Assembly (NCBI GenBank): GCA_003151535.1
Contig: PLXT01000035.1
Coordinates: forward strand, 617-6,397
Reading direction: 5' to 3'
From: Methanobacterium sp.
GTDB lineage: Archaea; Methanobacteriota; Methanobacteria; Methanobacteriales; Methanobacteriaceae
DNA: 5,781 nt
The notes beneath the pieces are model-generated. The model was not told where the DNA came from. It was given only the letters and a program-made list of their open reading frames with translations, and did no database searches. This document shows positions 1-5,407 of this stretch, in pieces. The first letter of the stretch is position 1. Each line of letters opens with the position of its first letter. A program made the position numbers and the translations under genes.

Positions 1-1
1 A

Positions 2-133
2 ATCAAAAACATATTCCACTCAGGCTACGTAAAAGTCACCACAACACTCAGAACACACACCAAAAACATCATAACCTGCTTCTGCTACAACCTCATGCAA
101 TTAAACACCCTCAAACAAAAAAACACAACCTAG
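2..133 (+). CDS. C-terminal tail of a possible transposase (partial at window edge)
   Basis: This frame is open from the window edge to a TAG at 131-133 and encodes 43 residues. It contains stretches such as FHSGYVKVTTTLRTHTKNII and CFCYNLMQLN, a mix of aromatic, Thr and Leu residues that reads like real protein; the other open frame (1) gives only a low-complexity N/Q/H/K string. The arrangement resembles the last helices of IS4/IS5-like transposases found in methanogens, but no catalytic DDE residue lies in this piece, so the family is a guess from general look. The rest of the gene lies to the left of the window. No clear terminal inverted repeat was found just downstream. The coding strand is rich in A and C and poor in G, unlike the other genes here. 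Confidence 0.45.
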   Translation: MKNIFHSGYVKVTTTLRTHTKNIITCFCYNLMQLNTLKQKNTT

Positions 134-144
134 CGAACGCTAAC

Positions 145-183
145 AAAAAAAAATAGAGAAAATAAATAGAAAAAAAGAAAAAA
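145..183 (-). terminator. Multiple T-run terminator region downstream of the RHH gene
   Basis: On the minus strand this stretch gives runs of T6, T7 and T9 (A178-183, A170-176 and A145-153 on the plus strand). Clustered T-runs without a strong stem are a usual archaeal termination signal, and this one lies downstream of the minus-strand gene ending at 289. The distance of over 100 bases from that stop makes the assignment uncertain. Confidence 0.3.
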
Positions 184-288
184 TACGCGAAAAAATACAT
201 AAACACTCACCAAAAAATTCAAACACTACAAAAATAATCAAAAACAATAGTTAATCGAAATTCTCTCTATTTTCTATAAATAATTCTA

Positions 289-483
289 TCAAATTTCAAA
301 CAAAAAAATTTTCAAAACTATTTTAATTAAGTTCTTATATTTCATTATATATTCAGTTATTGCTATTCTAATTAGATTGGATTTACTTACATTACCCATT
401 GCTTTTGATAGTTTTTCAAGGTCTTCGAGTTGTTTTTCTGATAGTTTAAAGTTTAATTGCTTAAAGATTGGTTTTTCATTCAC
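289..483 (-). CDS. Small ribbon-helix-helix (CopG/Arc-like) DNA-binding protein
   Basis: A 64-residue protein starting at GTG (481-483), chosen because a GGTG Shine-Dalgarno (489-492) sits 5 bases upstream; there is no in-frame ATG nearby. Residues about 8-50 fit the ribbon-helix-helix fold: a short strand (KQLNFKLS), helix A (EKQLEDLEKLSKAMG), a turn with VSKSN, then helix B (LIRIAITEYIMKY). Such proteins dimerise, insert the paired strands into the DNA major groove, and usually act as local repressors or as the antitoxin half of toxin-antitoxin pairs. No toxin partner is seen next to it: upstream is a long spacer and downstream an A-rich spacer. The hydrophobic end (residues 51-64, IKIVLKIFLF) is beyond the usual domain end and may be a helix or a degraded extension. 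The target is unknown. Confidence 0.72.
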   Translation of the reverse strand: MNEKPIFKQLNFKLSEKQLEDLEKLSKAMGNVSKSNLIRIAITEYIMKYKNLIKIVLKIFLFEI

Positions 484-488
484 GATAA

Positions 489-534
489 CACCCTATTGAT
501 ATCTCTTAAGCACATATTATATAATGTTTTTCAA
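489..534 (-). promoter_or_regulatory. Putative promoter and RBS of the RHH gene, TATA within a palindrome
   Basis: On the minus strand a TATA-like box lies in the perfect 10-base palindrome ATTATATAAT (516-525), preceded by a GAAAAAC stretch (526-532) that could serve as BRE. The predicted start about 25 bases downstream is near 495, just before the GGTG ribosome site at 489-492. A palindromic TATA box would suit autoregulation by the RHH protein, but that is inference. Confidence 0.4.
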
Positions 535-800
535 GTTATCTTATAAATGATATATCTAAAATAAGCTACTTCGTTATAGGGCGGTATGGTGAAGTACAGA
601 TTTTATATAAAATATCAGAAACTAGGTTAGAGGATTATTTTCCTATTTAAAGAGTTTAATTAAATTATAAGAAATTTTCTTTAGATATTAAGAATGAACG
701 GATCTATTACAATATTTAGGATTAGTGAATTTATTTCAAAATCTCATTTTTTTTGTTCTGAAATGTTAACGAAATGATTTTCTTAAGTCCATAATTAAAT

Positions 801-836
801 CATAAAAAAACATAAGAATCATAAAATTTTTTTATG
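801..836. repeat. Perfect 10-base inverted repeat upstream of the ATPase gene
   Basis: CATAAAAAAA (801-810) is followed after 16 bases by its exact complement TTTTTTTATG (827-836). Overlapping it is a direct repeat of AATCATAAAA (798-807 and 817-826). It lies 26 bases before the ATG at 863, in the promoter or leader of that gene. The base composition is simple, so chance is possible. Confidence 0.4.
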
Positions 837-852
837 TAAATATCCAATTTAT

Positions 853-857
853 GGTGA
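853..857 (+). promoter_or_regulatory. Ribosome binding site GGTGA that sets the ATPase start
   Basis: GGTGA lies 5 bases before ATG 863. It overlaps the earlier in-frame ATG at 851, which has no comparable site, so 863 (protein beginning MNPFRKR) is the better start. Confidence 0.6.
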
Positions 858-862
858 AACTT

Positions 863-1108
863 ATGAACCCATTTAGAAAGAGAACTGGTATTTTCCCTTC
901 ATATTTTACAGGTAGGGAAGATGAACTTAATGAGTTGAGAGAGATTTATGAATCTACTAGAGAAGGGGCAGCAGGACATATAATCATTTATGGACCTAAG
1001 GGTACCACAATTCGGCCACGGTCAAAAATATTGAAGAGGCGCGCAGGAACAGATGTGGCGGCTCTGAGTGCCTCAATTGGTGTCAGTCCGGCCCTGACGA
1101 GTAACTGA
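863..1108 (+). pseudogene. Archaeal AAA-type ATPase, cut off inside the Walker A motif
   Basis: From ATG 863 the first 48 residues match the N-terminal part of a large group of archaeal ATPases: MNPFRKRTGIFPSYF, then the FTGREDELNELREIY box (residues 15-29) seen in archaeal AAA/STAND-like ATPases, then a strand HIIIYGPKGT (39-48), the start of a P-loop. In intact relatives the P-loop continues GKT, followed by several hundred residues with Walker B and winged-helix parts. Here it continues TIRPRSK and reaches a stop at 1106-1108. From about 1006 the DNA is instead the antisense of an amidohydrolase gene with higher GC. The gene therefore lost its nucleotide-binding lysine and everything after it, and cannot make a working ATPase. 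The family assignment rests on sequence memory; the break is seen directly. Confidence 0.75.
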
Positions 1109-1824
1109 AGCTCGTGGTGCAGGCTAGCCCCATGCACCATACCCCCAATTGAAGCAATCGACGCATCGCTGCCAGCCAATATATCTACTCCCGCATCGTG
1201 GAGAGCCTTCACTGTCTCTAAAACATATTCCGTTTTTCCCTGTGGATAGGAACCTATTTGATTGTAAAGAGTATTCAGCCATTCTTCGCTCAATTTGGAG
1301 CTTACGCGCTTATCTTTGGCAAATTCGGGGGCGTCACTATCTCCGATCACAGACGCGCCGGCGGCAATCGTGGGGCATACAAACACGCCTGAATTGATGA
1401 TAGCACCAATGATCTCATTTGTATGCGGTTTGTCAATGAAAATATGCATCAAACCGTCGATCCCACCATTTATGGCGCGTTTGGAAGCTTTAATTGACAT
1501 AGTATGCGCGACAGCTATTTTGCCAAGACAATGGGCTTCGGCACAGGTAACCGCAATCACTTCATTAGTGAGATCAGGAGTACCTGGATGGCCAAACACT
1601 GTTCCGTCTTCAATCATGATTTTAATATAATCCGCTCCCTGCTCCACGCGCTCGGCAACAATACTAGCTGCCTCTTCAGGCGTCTTGGCGTGTTTTTTGG
1701 GAGCTGCTCCGCCCATCTTTGCCGCCATAGCTTTATGTTGAGCGACAACTTCTGGTGTTAGCATTTCAGACGGATGGCCGCCCTGCGCACTGATGGCTAC
1801 GAACGATGTCAGACAATCGGTCAC
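988..1824 (-). pseudogene. Metal-dependent amidohydrolase, catalytic and C-terminal part (truncated)
   Basis: This 278-codon frame, which can begin at GTG 1822-1824, continues in the same frame the amidohydrolase begun at 2190 after an intervening TAG. It resembles the imidazolonepropionase/prolidase-like amidohydrolases (COG1228 type), TIM-barrel hydrolases with one or two metal ions. Visible parts: AQGGHPSEML (13-22); DYIKIMIEDG (65-74) with the lysine that is often carbamylated and bridges the metals (K68); IAVAHTMS (H107); GLMHIF (H127), ligand histidines; LAGSDAS (D220), the catalytic aspartate; then GASLHHELQLLVRAGLTP and EALRAATSVPARLF, a strong family signature. Homology ends at DRGRI (residue 272, base 1009). 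The usual last 50-60 residues (xxGxxADLVLV strands of the small sandwich domain) are gone and six residues of antisense ATPase DNA follow to a stop. The substrate cannot be told. It is probably inactive because of the nonsense codon and the missing end. Confidence 0.75.
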
Positions 1825-2236
1825 ATCTCTTAGTTCGGTGATCTATTTGGGCCTGAATCCCTGCATTTGAAACGTGGTGGTGACGCCGAAGGTCAAGGAA
1901 AACTTCAAGGTATCCATTTTTGGATGGGAATGTGCGTCGATCAATCCCGGCAGCAGGGTACAGCCTTTCGCATCAACAATCTCCGCGCCAGAAGGAGCCG
2001 GGCCTCCGACGTTTATAATCTTTTCTCCCTTTATTATGACTGTTCGTTTATCGAGAACACGCTCCCCGTCGAAAATTTCGTCCTGCCAGCCATTCCAATC
2101 ATGTGGGAATCTTCTGCCGAAGAATCTCGGCATACGGCCTTTGCCGAACGAATGTCCATGCTCGCCAAAAATGACGCCCTCTCTGTACAATAAACTTCTC
2201 CATCATCTGTGTATGTAAATCATCGTCTTCGTCGGT
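1003..2236. other. GC-rich island carrying amidohydrolase gene remnants
   Basis: Base composition rises abruptly to about 50% G+C (up to roughly 60% at 1321-1380) and falls again after about 2236, while both flanks are about 30-35%. The left edge coincides to within a few bases with the point where the ATPase gene breaks off. GGTAC occurs at both edges (1001-1005 and 2234-2238). No transposase or integrase lies inside. The island could be transferred DNA or a chimeric join in the assembly. Confidence 0.6.
1843..2190 (-). pseudogene. Metal-dependent amidohydrolase, N-terminal part ending at an amber codon
   Basis: The N-terminal third of the same gene. From TTG 2188-2190 it gives 115 residues. 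About 37 residues of unclear origin (RMPRFFGRRFPHDWNGW) come first, then the family begins at IFDGERVLDKRTVIIKGEKI (39-58), followed by GCTLLPGLIDAHSHP (76-90), which holds the HxH metal ligands H87 and H89, and FGVTTTFQMQG (101-111). The frame stops at TAG 1843-1845. Six codons later, in the same frame, lies the GTG of the downstream part, and the codons between (ITELRD) read naturally, so this is one gene with a single nonsense codon and no frameshift. CAG (Gln) or AAG (Lys) to TAG by one base change would explain it. The true start is uncertain: an in-frame TGA at 2203-2205 lies upstream, and a weak alternative, MMEKFIVQR from 2206, is in another frame. Confidence 0.7.
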
Positions 2237-2279
2237 ACATTGTGAATTGTATGGGTGTTTCTTAAGTAAGATTTACAAT

Positions 2280-2310
2280 AAAAAAAAATGTAATGTTGAG
2301 TTTTTACATT
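2280..2310 (-). terminator. Stem-loop plus T-run terminator of the PadR-ABC operon
   Basis: Read on the minus strand, AATGTAA (from 2310-2304) pairs with TTACATT (2293-2287) over a 10-base loop, and the last bases run into a stretch of nine T (A2280-2288 on the plus strand). It lies 114 bases downstream of the permease stop at 2425. No gene is seen in the rest of 2237-2424. Confidence 0.6.
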
Positions 2311-2424
2311 CTTTTAAATAAATTTAGGTATCATTTATTGCCCATTACTTCTATTTTGATTCTTCCTTTTTGTTTTCATTTATGAACACTTCATTTATTC
2401 TTAAATAGATGTTTAAAACTGAAT

Positions 2425-3627
2425 CTATTGTTTCATTGATCTACTGAACAATGGTAATGCAATAGCCATTGTAACAATACCGAAAGCCAATAATACAATT
2501 ATATCGGTGGATATGTCTGCCACATTTGCATTTAAGAGCATTATTTTACGCATAGCATCGGCTGCATAGGTTAAAGGAATCAGCTTAGAAACATCCTGTA
2601 AGATCCAAGGCATTTGTTGTATAGGAAACATTACACCACCCAGGAACATCATGGGAAACATGAGTAGGTTCACAATCATTGTAGCGCTTCCCTGGTCTTT
2701 AGCCGTGGATACGGCCATAATTCCTATTCCTATAAAGCTGAAAATACCTAGGAAGATCATGACAAATGCCAGTAGTAGGTTTCCCTGTATCGTCACTCCA
2801 AAGAGTAGGACAGCAAATATTAGTACAAATATACACTGGATTAATCCTCTTAAGGACAATGCTACCGTTTTTCCAAGAATAACTGAGAGATGATGAATTG
2901 GTGCAGACAACATTCCATCAAATGTGCCCATTTCCTTTTCTTTAGAGATTGCTTCAGGAATACCAATCATAACAGCCATCATACCTATCATGATCATCAA
3001 TCCTGGTGCTAGGAAATTGAAGTAGTTAGTCGCACCAGGTATGGTAGTTACAATATTCGGAGTATAAGGGGCTATTATGGCTTGGGGATTAATTTGCTGA
3101 TTTGCTGCATTACCCAACTTTAAAACATTAGTTTGTGCCATTACTCCATTCAACCCACTCACGGTGCCTAATGATACTTGTTCAACTATCCCAGAAGCTT
3201 GAGGATTACTGTTATCCACATCAATTATAACATTTCCAGGTTGTCCATTCGTCACATTATTTGAGAATCCAGGAGGTATAACATATGCACCACTTATTTT
3301 CCCTTGACTAATAGCTGTTTTAGCTGCATCAACACTAGAATAATTATTAAAGGTCATGTAACTGCTATTTTTACTAGTTGCCAGTTGGTTATTCATAGTT
3401 TCCATTTGTGTTATGAATTGATTACTTCCGGTGCCCTGATCCAAGTTGACAAGTCCCATTTGAACATTTTCATGCGTGCCACCACTTGGGAAAATGAAGC
3501 CAAACATTACTAAGAAAATCAAAGGCATGATAATAAGTGTTGATAGCTCCATTTTATTACGTCTAAACTGGATCAAATCCTTAATCATTACATGATAACT
3601 ATCTTTTAATATCTTTATTGCATCCAT
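2425..3627 (-). CDS. ABC-2 type exporter permease (DrrB-like)
   Basis: A 400-residue membrane protein, the transport channel of an ABC-2 exporter that pairs with the ATPase encoded just upstream. An N-terminal cytoplasmic helix (KDLIQFRRNKMELS) leads into membrane segment 1 (about 28-46). A polar external domain follows at about 48-200, rich in Asn, Gln and Ser. Five more membrane segments lie near 204-226, 254-279, 283-307, 315-337 and 374-394. The conserved EKEMGTFDGMLSAPI loop (230-244), which contacts the ATPase, and the LTYAADAMRKIML segment (352-364) are typical of the ABC2_membrane_3 group, as is the length. ATG 3625-3627 follows the ATPase stop by only 3 bases, and its ribosome site overlaps that stop, so the two are translated together. 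It ends in TAG, showing that TAG serves as a normal stop here. The cargo is unknown; drugs, lipids or bacteriocin-like compounds are usual for the family. Confidence 0.9.
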   Translation of the reverse strand: MDAIKILKDSYHVMIKDLIQFRRNKMELSTLIIMPLIFLVMFGFIFPSGGTHENVQMGLVNLDQGTGSNQFITQMETMNNQLATSKNSSYMTFNNYSSVDAAKTAISQGKISGAYVIPPGFSNNVTNGQPGNVIIDVDNSNPQASGIVEQVSLGTVSGLNGVMAQTNVLKLGNAANQQINPQAIIAPYTPNIVTTIPGATNYFNFLAPGLMIMIGMMAVMIGIPEAISKEKEMGTFDGMLSAPIHHLSVILGKTVALSLRGLIQCIFVLIFAVLLFGVTIQGNLLLAFVMIFLGIFSFIGIGIMAVSTAKDQGSATMIVNLLMFPMMFLGGVMFPIQQMPWILQDVSKLIPLTYAADAMRKIMLLNANVADISTDIIVLLAFGIVTMAIALPLFSRSMKQ

Positions 3628-3631
3628 AATT

Positions 3632-3636
3632 TCACC
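3632..3636 (-). promoter_or_regulatory. Ribosome binding site of the permease, overlapping the ATPase stop
   Basis: On the minus strand GGTGA, whose TGA is the stop codon of the ATPase gene, lies 4 bases before the permease ATG. This gives tight translational coupling between the two subunits. Confidence 0.65.
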
Positions 3637-4651
3637 TTATCCTCGATTTTGGTGCCTGTCCATCCCTATGGTGGGGCGTTGGAGCTGCTTTTTCGGTTGC
3701 TTGATCACGTATTTCTTTACCTGTAACTGCTAAAAAAACGTCTTCCAGTGTAGATTCATTGCTATTAGTTATGGATGCAATGTTGCCACCTTCGTGACGG
3801 ATAACATCTATGATCTGGTTAAGAGCATCTGTACCATTGGCACTTATTTTCAAATTGTGATCATCTTGTTGTGAAACAGCTGCAACCACATCAAGTGAAT
3901 TAATCTTCTCAATCAGTTTAGGTGTCAGATTCGTAATTTTAGCACCAAATATAGATACATCACTCTTTGTTATTAGATTCTTAAGGTTTTGTGGGGTATC
4001 AAGAGCAGCAATCTTACCATGATCAATGATCGCAACTCTATCGCTTAGCGCTTCTGCTTCAATCATGGCATGTGTTGTTAATATGACCGTTACTCCGCTT
4101 TTGTTAATTTCTCGGGTTATGTCCCGTATAGAATATGTAGTCTGTGGATCAAGTCCAAGTGTAGGCTCATCCATAAAAATTATCTCTGGTTCCGGCAGCA
4201 GAGCTCTTATTACGTTTATACGTTGTTTCATTCCGGTTGAAAATTTACTGATCTGTGTATGTTTCCATTCTTGCATGTTAACTAATTCAAGTAACTCGTC
4301 AATTCTATCTTCAAGTTTTTGCTTGGGTATTGCGTAGAGTTTCCCAAAAAATCGTAGATTTTCTGCTGCGGTAAGTGTATCATACATTATCATCTTTTCT
4401 GCAACCAATCCGATTTTCTTTCGAACTTCTGCAGGATCTTTCATAATGTCATAATCAGCTATTTTGGCAGAACCAGAAGTGGGATTAGATAACGTACAGA
4501 GCATCCTTATGGTAGTACTTTTACCGGCCCCGTTTGGACCTAAAAACCCAAATATCTCATTGTTCTTTATGTCTAGTGAGATATTATCTACTGCTGTGAA
4601 ATCGCCAAACTTTTTAGTGAGGTTTTCCATCTCTATAGCGTTTTCTGTCAT
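3632..4651 (-). CDS. ABC exporter ATP-binding protein (DrrA-like)
   Basis: A 339-residue ATPase subunit that powers the permease encoded next to it at the cytoplasmic face. Motifs in order: Walker A GPNGAGKST (38-46); Q-loop region GLVAEKMIMYD with Glu85 where Gln is usual; signature STGMKQR (138-144); Walker B IIFMDEP (157-163); D-loop GLDP (166-169); H-loop His194 (LTTHAM). Residues about 220-315 form the extra C-terminal domain found in DrrA/CcmA-like exporters, which is thought to regulate activity or dimer formation. The last 20 or so residues (TEKAAPTPHHRDGQAP) are a polar, Pro/His-rich tail that looks family-variable. ATG 4649-4651 has AGGAG 6 bases upstream. The gene lies 64 bases downstream of the PadR gene on the same strand and is most likely in its operon. 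Substrate is not deducible. Confidence 0.93.
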   Translation of the reverse strand: MTENAIEMENLTKKFGDFTAVDNISLDIKNNEIFGFLGPNGAGKSTTIRMLCTLSNPTSGSAKIADYDIMKDPAEVRKKIGLVAEKMIMYDTLTAAENLRFFGKLYAIPKQKLEDRIDELLELVNMQEWKHTQISKFSTGMKQRINVIRALLPEPEIIFMDEPTLGLDPQTTYSIRDITREINKSGVTVILTTHAMIEAEALSDRVAIIDHGKIAALDTPQNLKNLITKSDVSIFGAKITNLTPKLIEKINSLDVVAAVSQQDDHNLKISANGTDALNQIIDVIRHEGGNIASITNSNESTLEDVFLAVTGKEIRDQATEKAAPTPHHRDGQAPKSRIR

Positions 4652-4657
4652 TTTATT

Positions 4658-4691
4658 CTCCTATATTAATTTGATTTTGAATTTAATATAC
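4658..4691 (-). promoter_or_regulatory. RBS and possible internal promoter of the ABC genes
   Basis: The 64-base gap between PadR and ATPase genes holds AGGAG (4658-4662) and, on the minus strand, a TATA-like GTATATTAAA (4682-4691). A start about 25 bases downstream would fall almost on the ribosome site, so an internal promoter is possible but weak. No ATATC-N8-GATAT site is seen in this gap. Confidence 0.35.
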
Positions 4692-4715
4692 GTTAAAATA
4701 GATTAAAACTTTGAT

Positions 4716-5252
4716 TTAATCATCATGAAGTGATTCTTGTATATTTCTGAGCCTTTCACTCAATAATCCTATTAATTCTTCATGGGGTACAAGTTTCTCT
4801 TTTTTAATATTTTCCAAGTAAGAAACATAGCTATCAATTTCTGTTAAAATGTTTTCTATTGCTAATGGCCCTCGATTTCTATGTTTTCCGTGAAACCCTT
4901 GAAAACGTTTAAATATTTTATCGCTCATTTCTTGCCCTTTTACTGTTAAATCGTACCTACCATCTTCTTTTTTGCATATTAGATTTTCAGATACCATTTT
5001 TTTAAGCATAGGATACACTGAACCTGGTGAAGGTCGTTTGGCGTGTTTATGATCCCTAAAGAGTCCATGGTTGTGTAATGCATCATGATGAAGTTGTACC
5101 GCATCCATGATCTCTACACCATTTTGAGGTCCATTTTCATCCAATATGTGGATTATCCATATTCTTAAACCCCCTAGGTTCTGCAATTCCTCTATTCTTT
5201 CATGAAAATTTTGGTGAAGATCTTGGTGAAGATCATTTAATTTATCCCACAT
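4716..5252 (-). CDS. PadR-family transcriptional regulator, histidine-rich
   Basis: A 178-residue DNA-binding protein. Residues about 29-115 form the PadR winged helix: LRIWIIHILDENGPQNGVEIMDAV, then RPSPGSVYPMLKKMVSENLI (73-92, the recognition helix with the family's P-G-S-V-Y-P core), and the wing KKEDGRYDLTVKG (94-106). Residues about 129-175 are predicted helices matching the usual PadR dimerisation arm. An N-terminal helix carries H9, H13 and H17 at four-residue steps, and an insert between helices carries H55, H56, H60, H62, H68 and H70; in all there are 14 His. ATG 5250-5252 has GGAGG (5265-5269) 12 bases upstream, a long but acceptable spacing. PadR proteins usually repress an adjacent exporter and their own gene until a ligand binds. 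Here the regulator is first in an operon with ABC ATPase and permease genes, and palindromic sites lie in its leader. Confidence 0.9.
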   Translation of the reverse strand: MWDKLNDLHQDLHQNFHERIEELQNLGGLRIWIIHILDENGPQNGVEIMDAVQLHHDALHNHGLFRDHKHAKRPSPGSVYPMLKKMVSENLICKKEDGRYDLTVKGQEMSDKIFKRFQGFHGKHRNRGPLAIENILTEIDSYVSYLENIKKEKLVPHEELIGLLSERLRNIQESLHDD

Positions 5253-5264
5253 CTTTTATCATTT

Positions 5265-5269
5265 CCTCC
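5265..5269 (-). promoter_or_regulatory. Strong Shine-Dalgarno of the PadR gene
   Basis: AAAGGAGG on the minus strand is a near-perfect ribosome site, but it is 12 bases from the PadR ATG. A nearer ATG (3 bases away) opens only a five-codon frame and is not the gene start. Operator-like site A begins 2 bases upstream of this element. Confidence 0.55.
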
Positions 5270-5270
5270 T

Positions 5271-5288
5271 TTATCACAGATTCGATAT
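5271..5288. promoter_or_regulatory. Putative PadR operator A
   Basis: On the plus strand TTATC, 8 bases, GATAT: an inverted repeat with one mismatch. On the minus strand it matches site C (5377-5394) at 16 of 18 bases. It lies just upstream of the PadR ribosome site and over the predicted start of a second TATA-like box. Confidence 0.55.
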
Positions 5289-5289
5289 G

Positions 5290-5308
5290 AACATCGTAAT
5301 ACGATATT
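5290..5308. repeat. Near-perfect 19-base palindrome in the PadR leader
   Basis: ATCGTA-A-TACGAT (5293-5305) is a perfect 13-base inverted repeat. With one mismatched pair it extends to 19 bases (AAC...ATT). It lies next to operator A and shares the GATAT half-site, but with a spacing of 7 rather than 8, so its role is unclear. Confidence 0.45.
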
Positions 5309-5314
5309 AAATAT
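5308..5314 (-). promoter_or_regulatory. Possible proximal TATA box of the PadR operon
   Basis: ATATTTA on the minus strand. A start about 25 bases downstream falls near 5286, inside operator A. It is weaker than the distal box at 5408-5414. Confidence 0.3.
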
Positions 5315-5362
5315 GAGCTGTGCTAAGTTTTTAATGTTATTTAGAAGTTTATTCACAAATAA

Positions 5363-5380
5363 ATATCAACTTAGCGATAT
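5363..5380. promoter_or_regulatory. Putative PadR operator B
   Basis: ATATCAACTTAGCGATAT: perfect ATATC arms around 8 bases. It overlaps operator C by 4 bases, giving two sites 14 bases apart. Its centre AACTTAGC (5368-5375) also has an exact inverted copy at 5322-5329. Confidence 0.6.
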
Positions 5381-5394
5381 CGAATATGTGATAT
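5377..5394. promoter_or_regulatory. Putative PadR operator C, over the predicted start site
   Basis: ATATCGAATATGTGATAT: perfect ATATC-N8-GATAT palindrome. It covers the start site predicted about 25 bases downstream of the TATA box at 5408-5414, where a bound repressor would block the polymerase. The N8 spacing resembles the ATGT-N8-ACAT pattern reported for some PadR proteins. Confidence 0.6.
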
Positions 5395-5407
5395 TATGTA
5401 CCAATCC

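Larger units (their letters stand above)
484..862. other. AT-rich intergenic region without a supported gene
   Basis: This spacer separates the divergent RHH gene and ATPase gene. It holds the RHH promoter on one side, a short GC-richer patch at about 574-592 flanked by a 6-base inverted repeat (TACTTC 567-572, GAAGTA 591-596), and a longer inverted repeat just before the ATPase gene. A 27-codon open frame starting at ATG 693 has no recognisable content and no good ribosome site, so it is not called. No tRNA-like fold was seen. Confidence 0.5.

Noticed and set aside
131..142. TAGCG-AA-CGCTA hairpin right after the transposase stop, as a terminator
   Set aside because: The loop is too small for the full stem and on that strand it is followed by A-runs, not T-runs.
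693..776. 27-codon open frame in the spacer before the ATPase
   Set aside because: No ribosome site, no recognisable motif, and simple composition; not supported as a gene.
1149..1761. Several plus-strand open frames of 80-110 codons inside the GC-rich block
   Set aside because: They are antisense to the amidohydrolase, which has clear family motifs on the minus strand; the plus-strand translations are Ser/Arg-rich and lack recognisable domains.
1867..2218. Two plus-strand open frames opposite the amidohydrolase N-terminal part
   Set aside because: Shadows of the minus-strand gene, with no family-like content or good ribosome sites.
1003..2236. The GC-rich island as an insertion sequence
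   Set aside because: It encodes no transposase, has no convincing terminal repeats, and its gene is cut at the C-terminal end; only a 5-base GGTAC match supports insertion.
2241..2318. Plus-strand frame after the island that might be the lost C-terminal end of the ATPase
   Set aside because: It is short and low in complexity, overlaps the terminator of the opposite operon, and shows no family feature.
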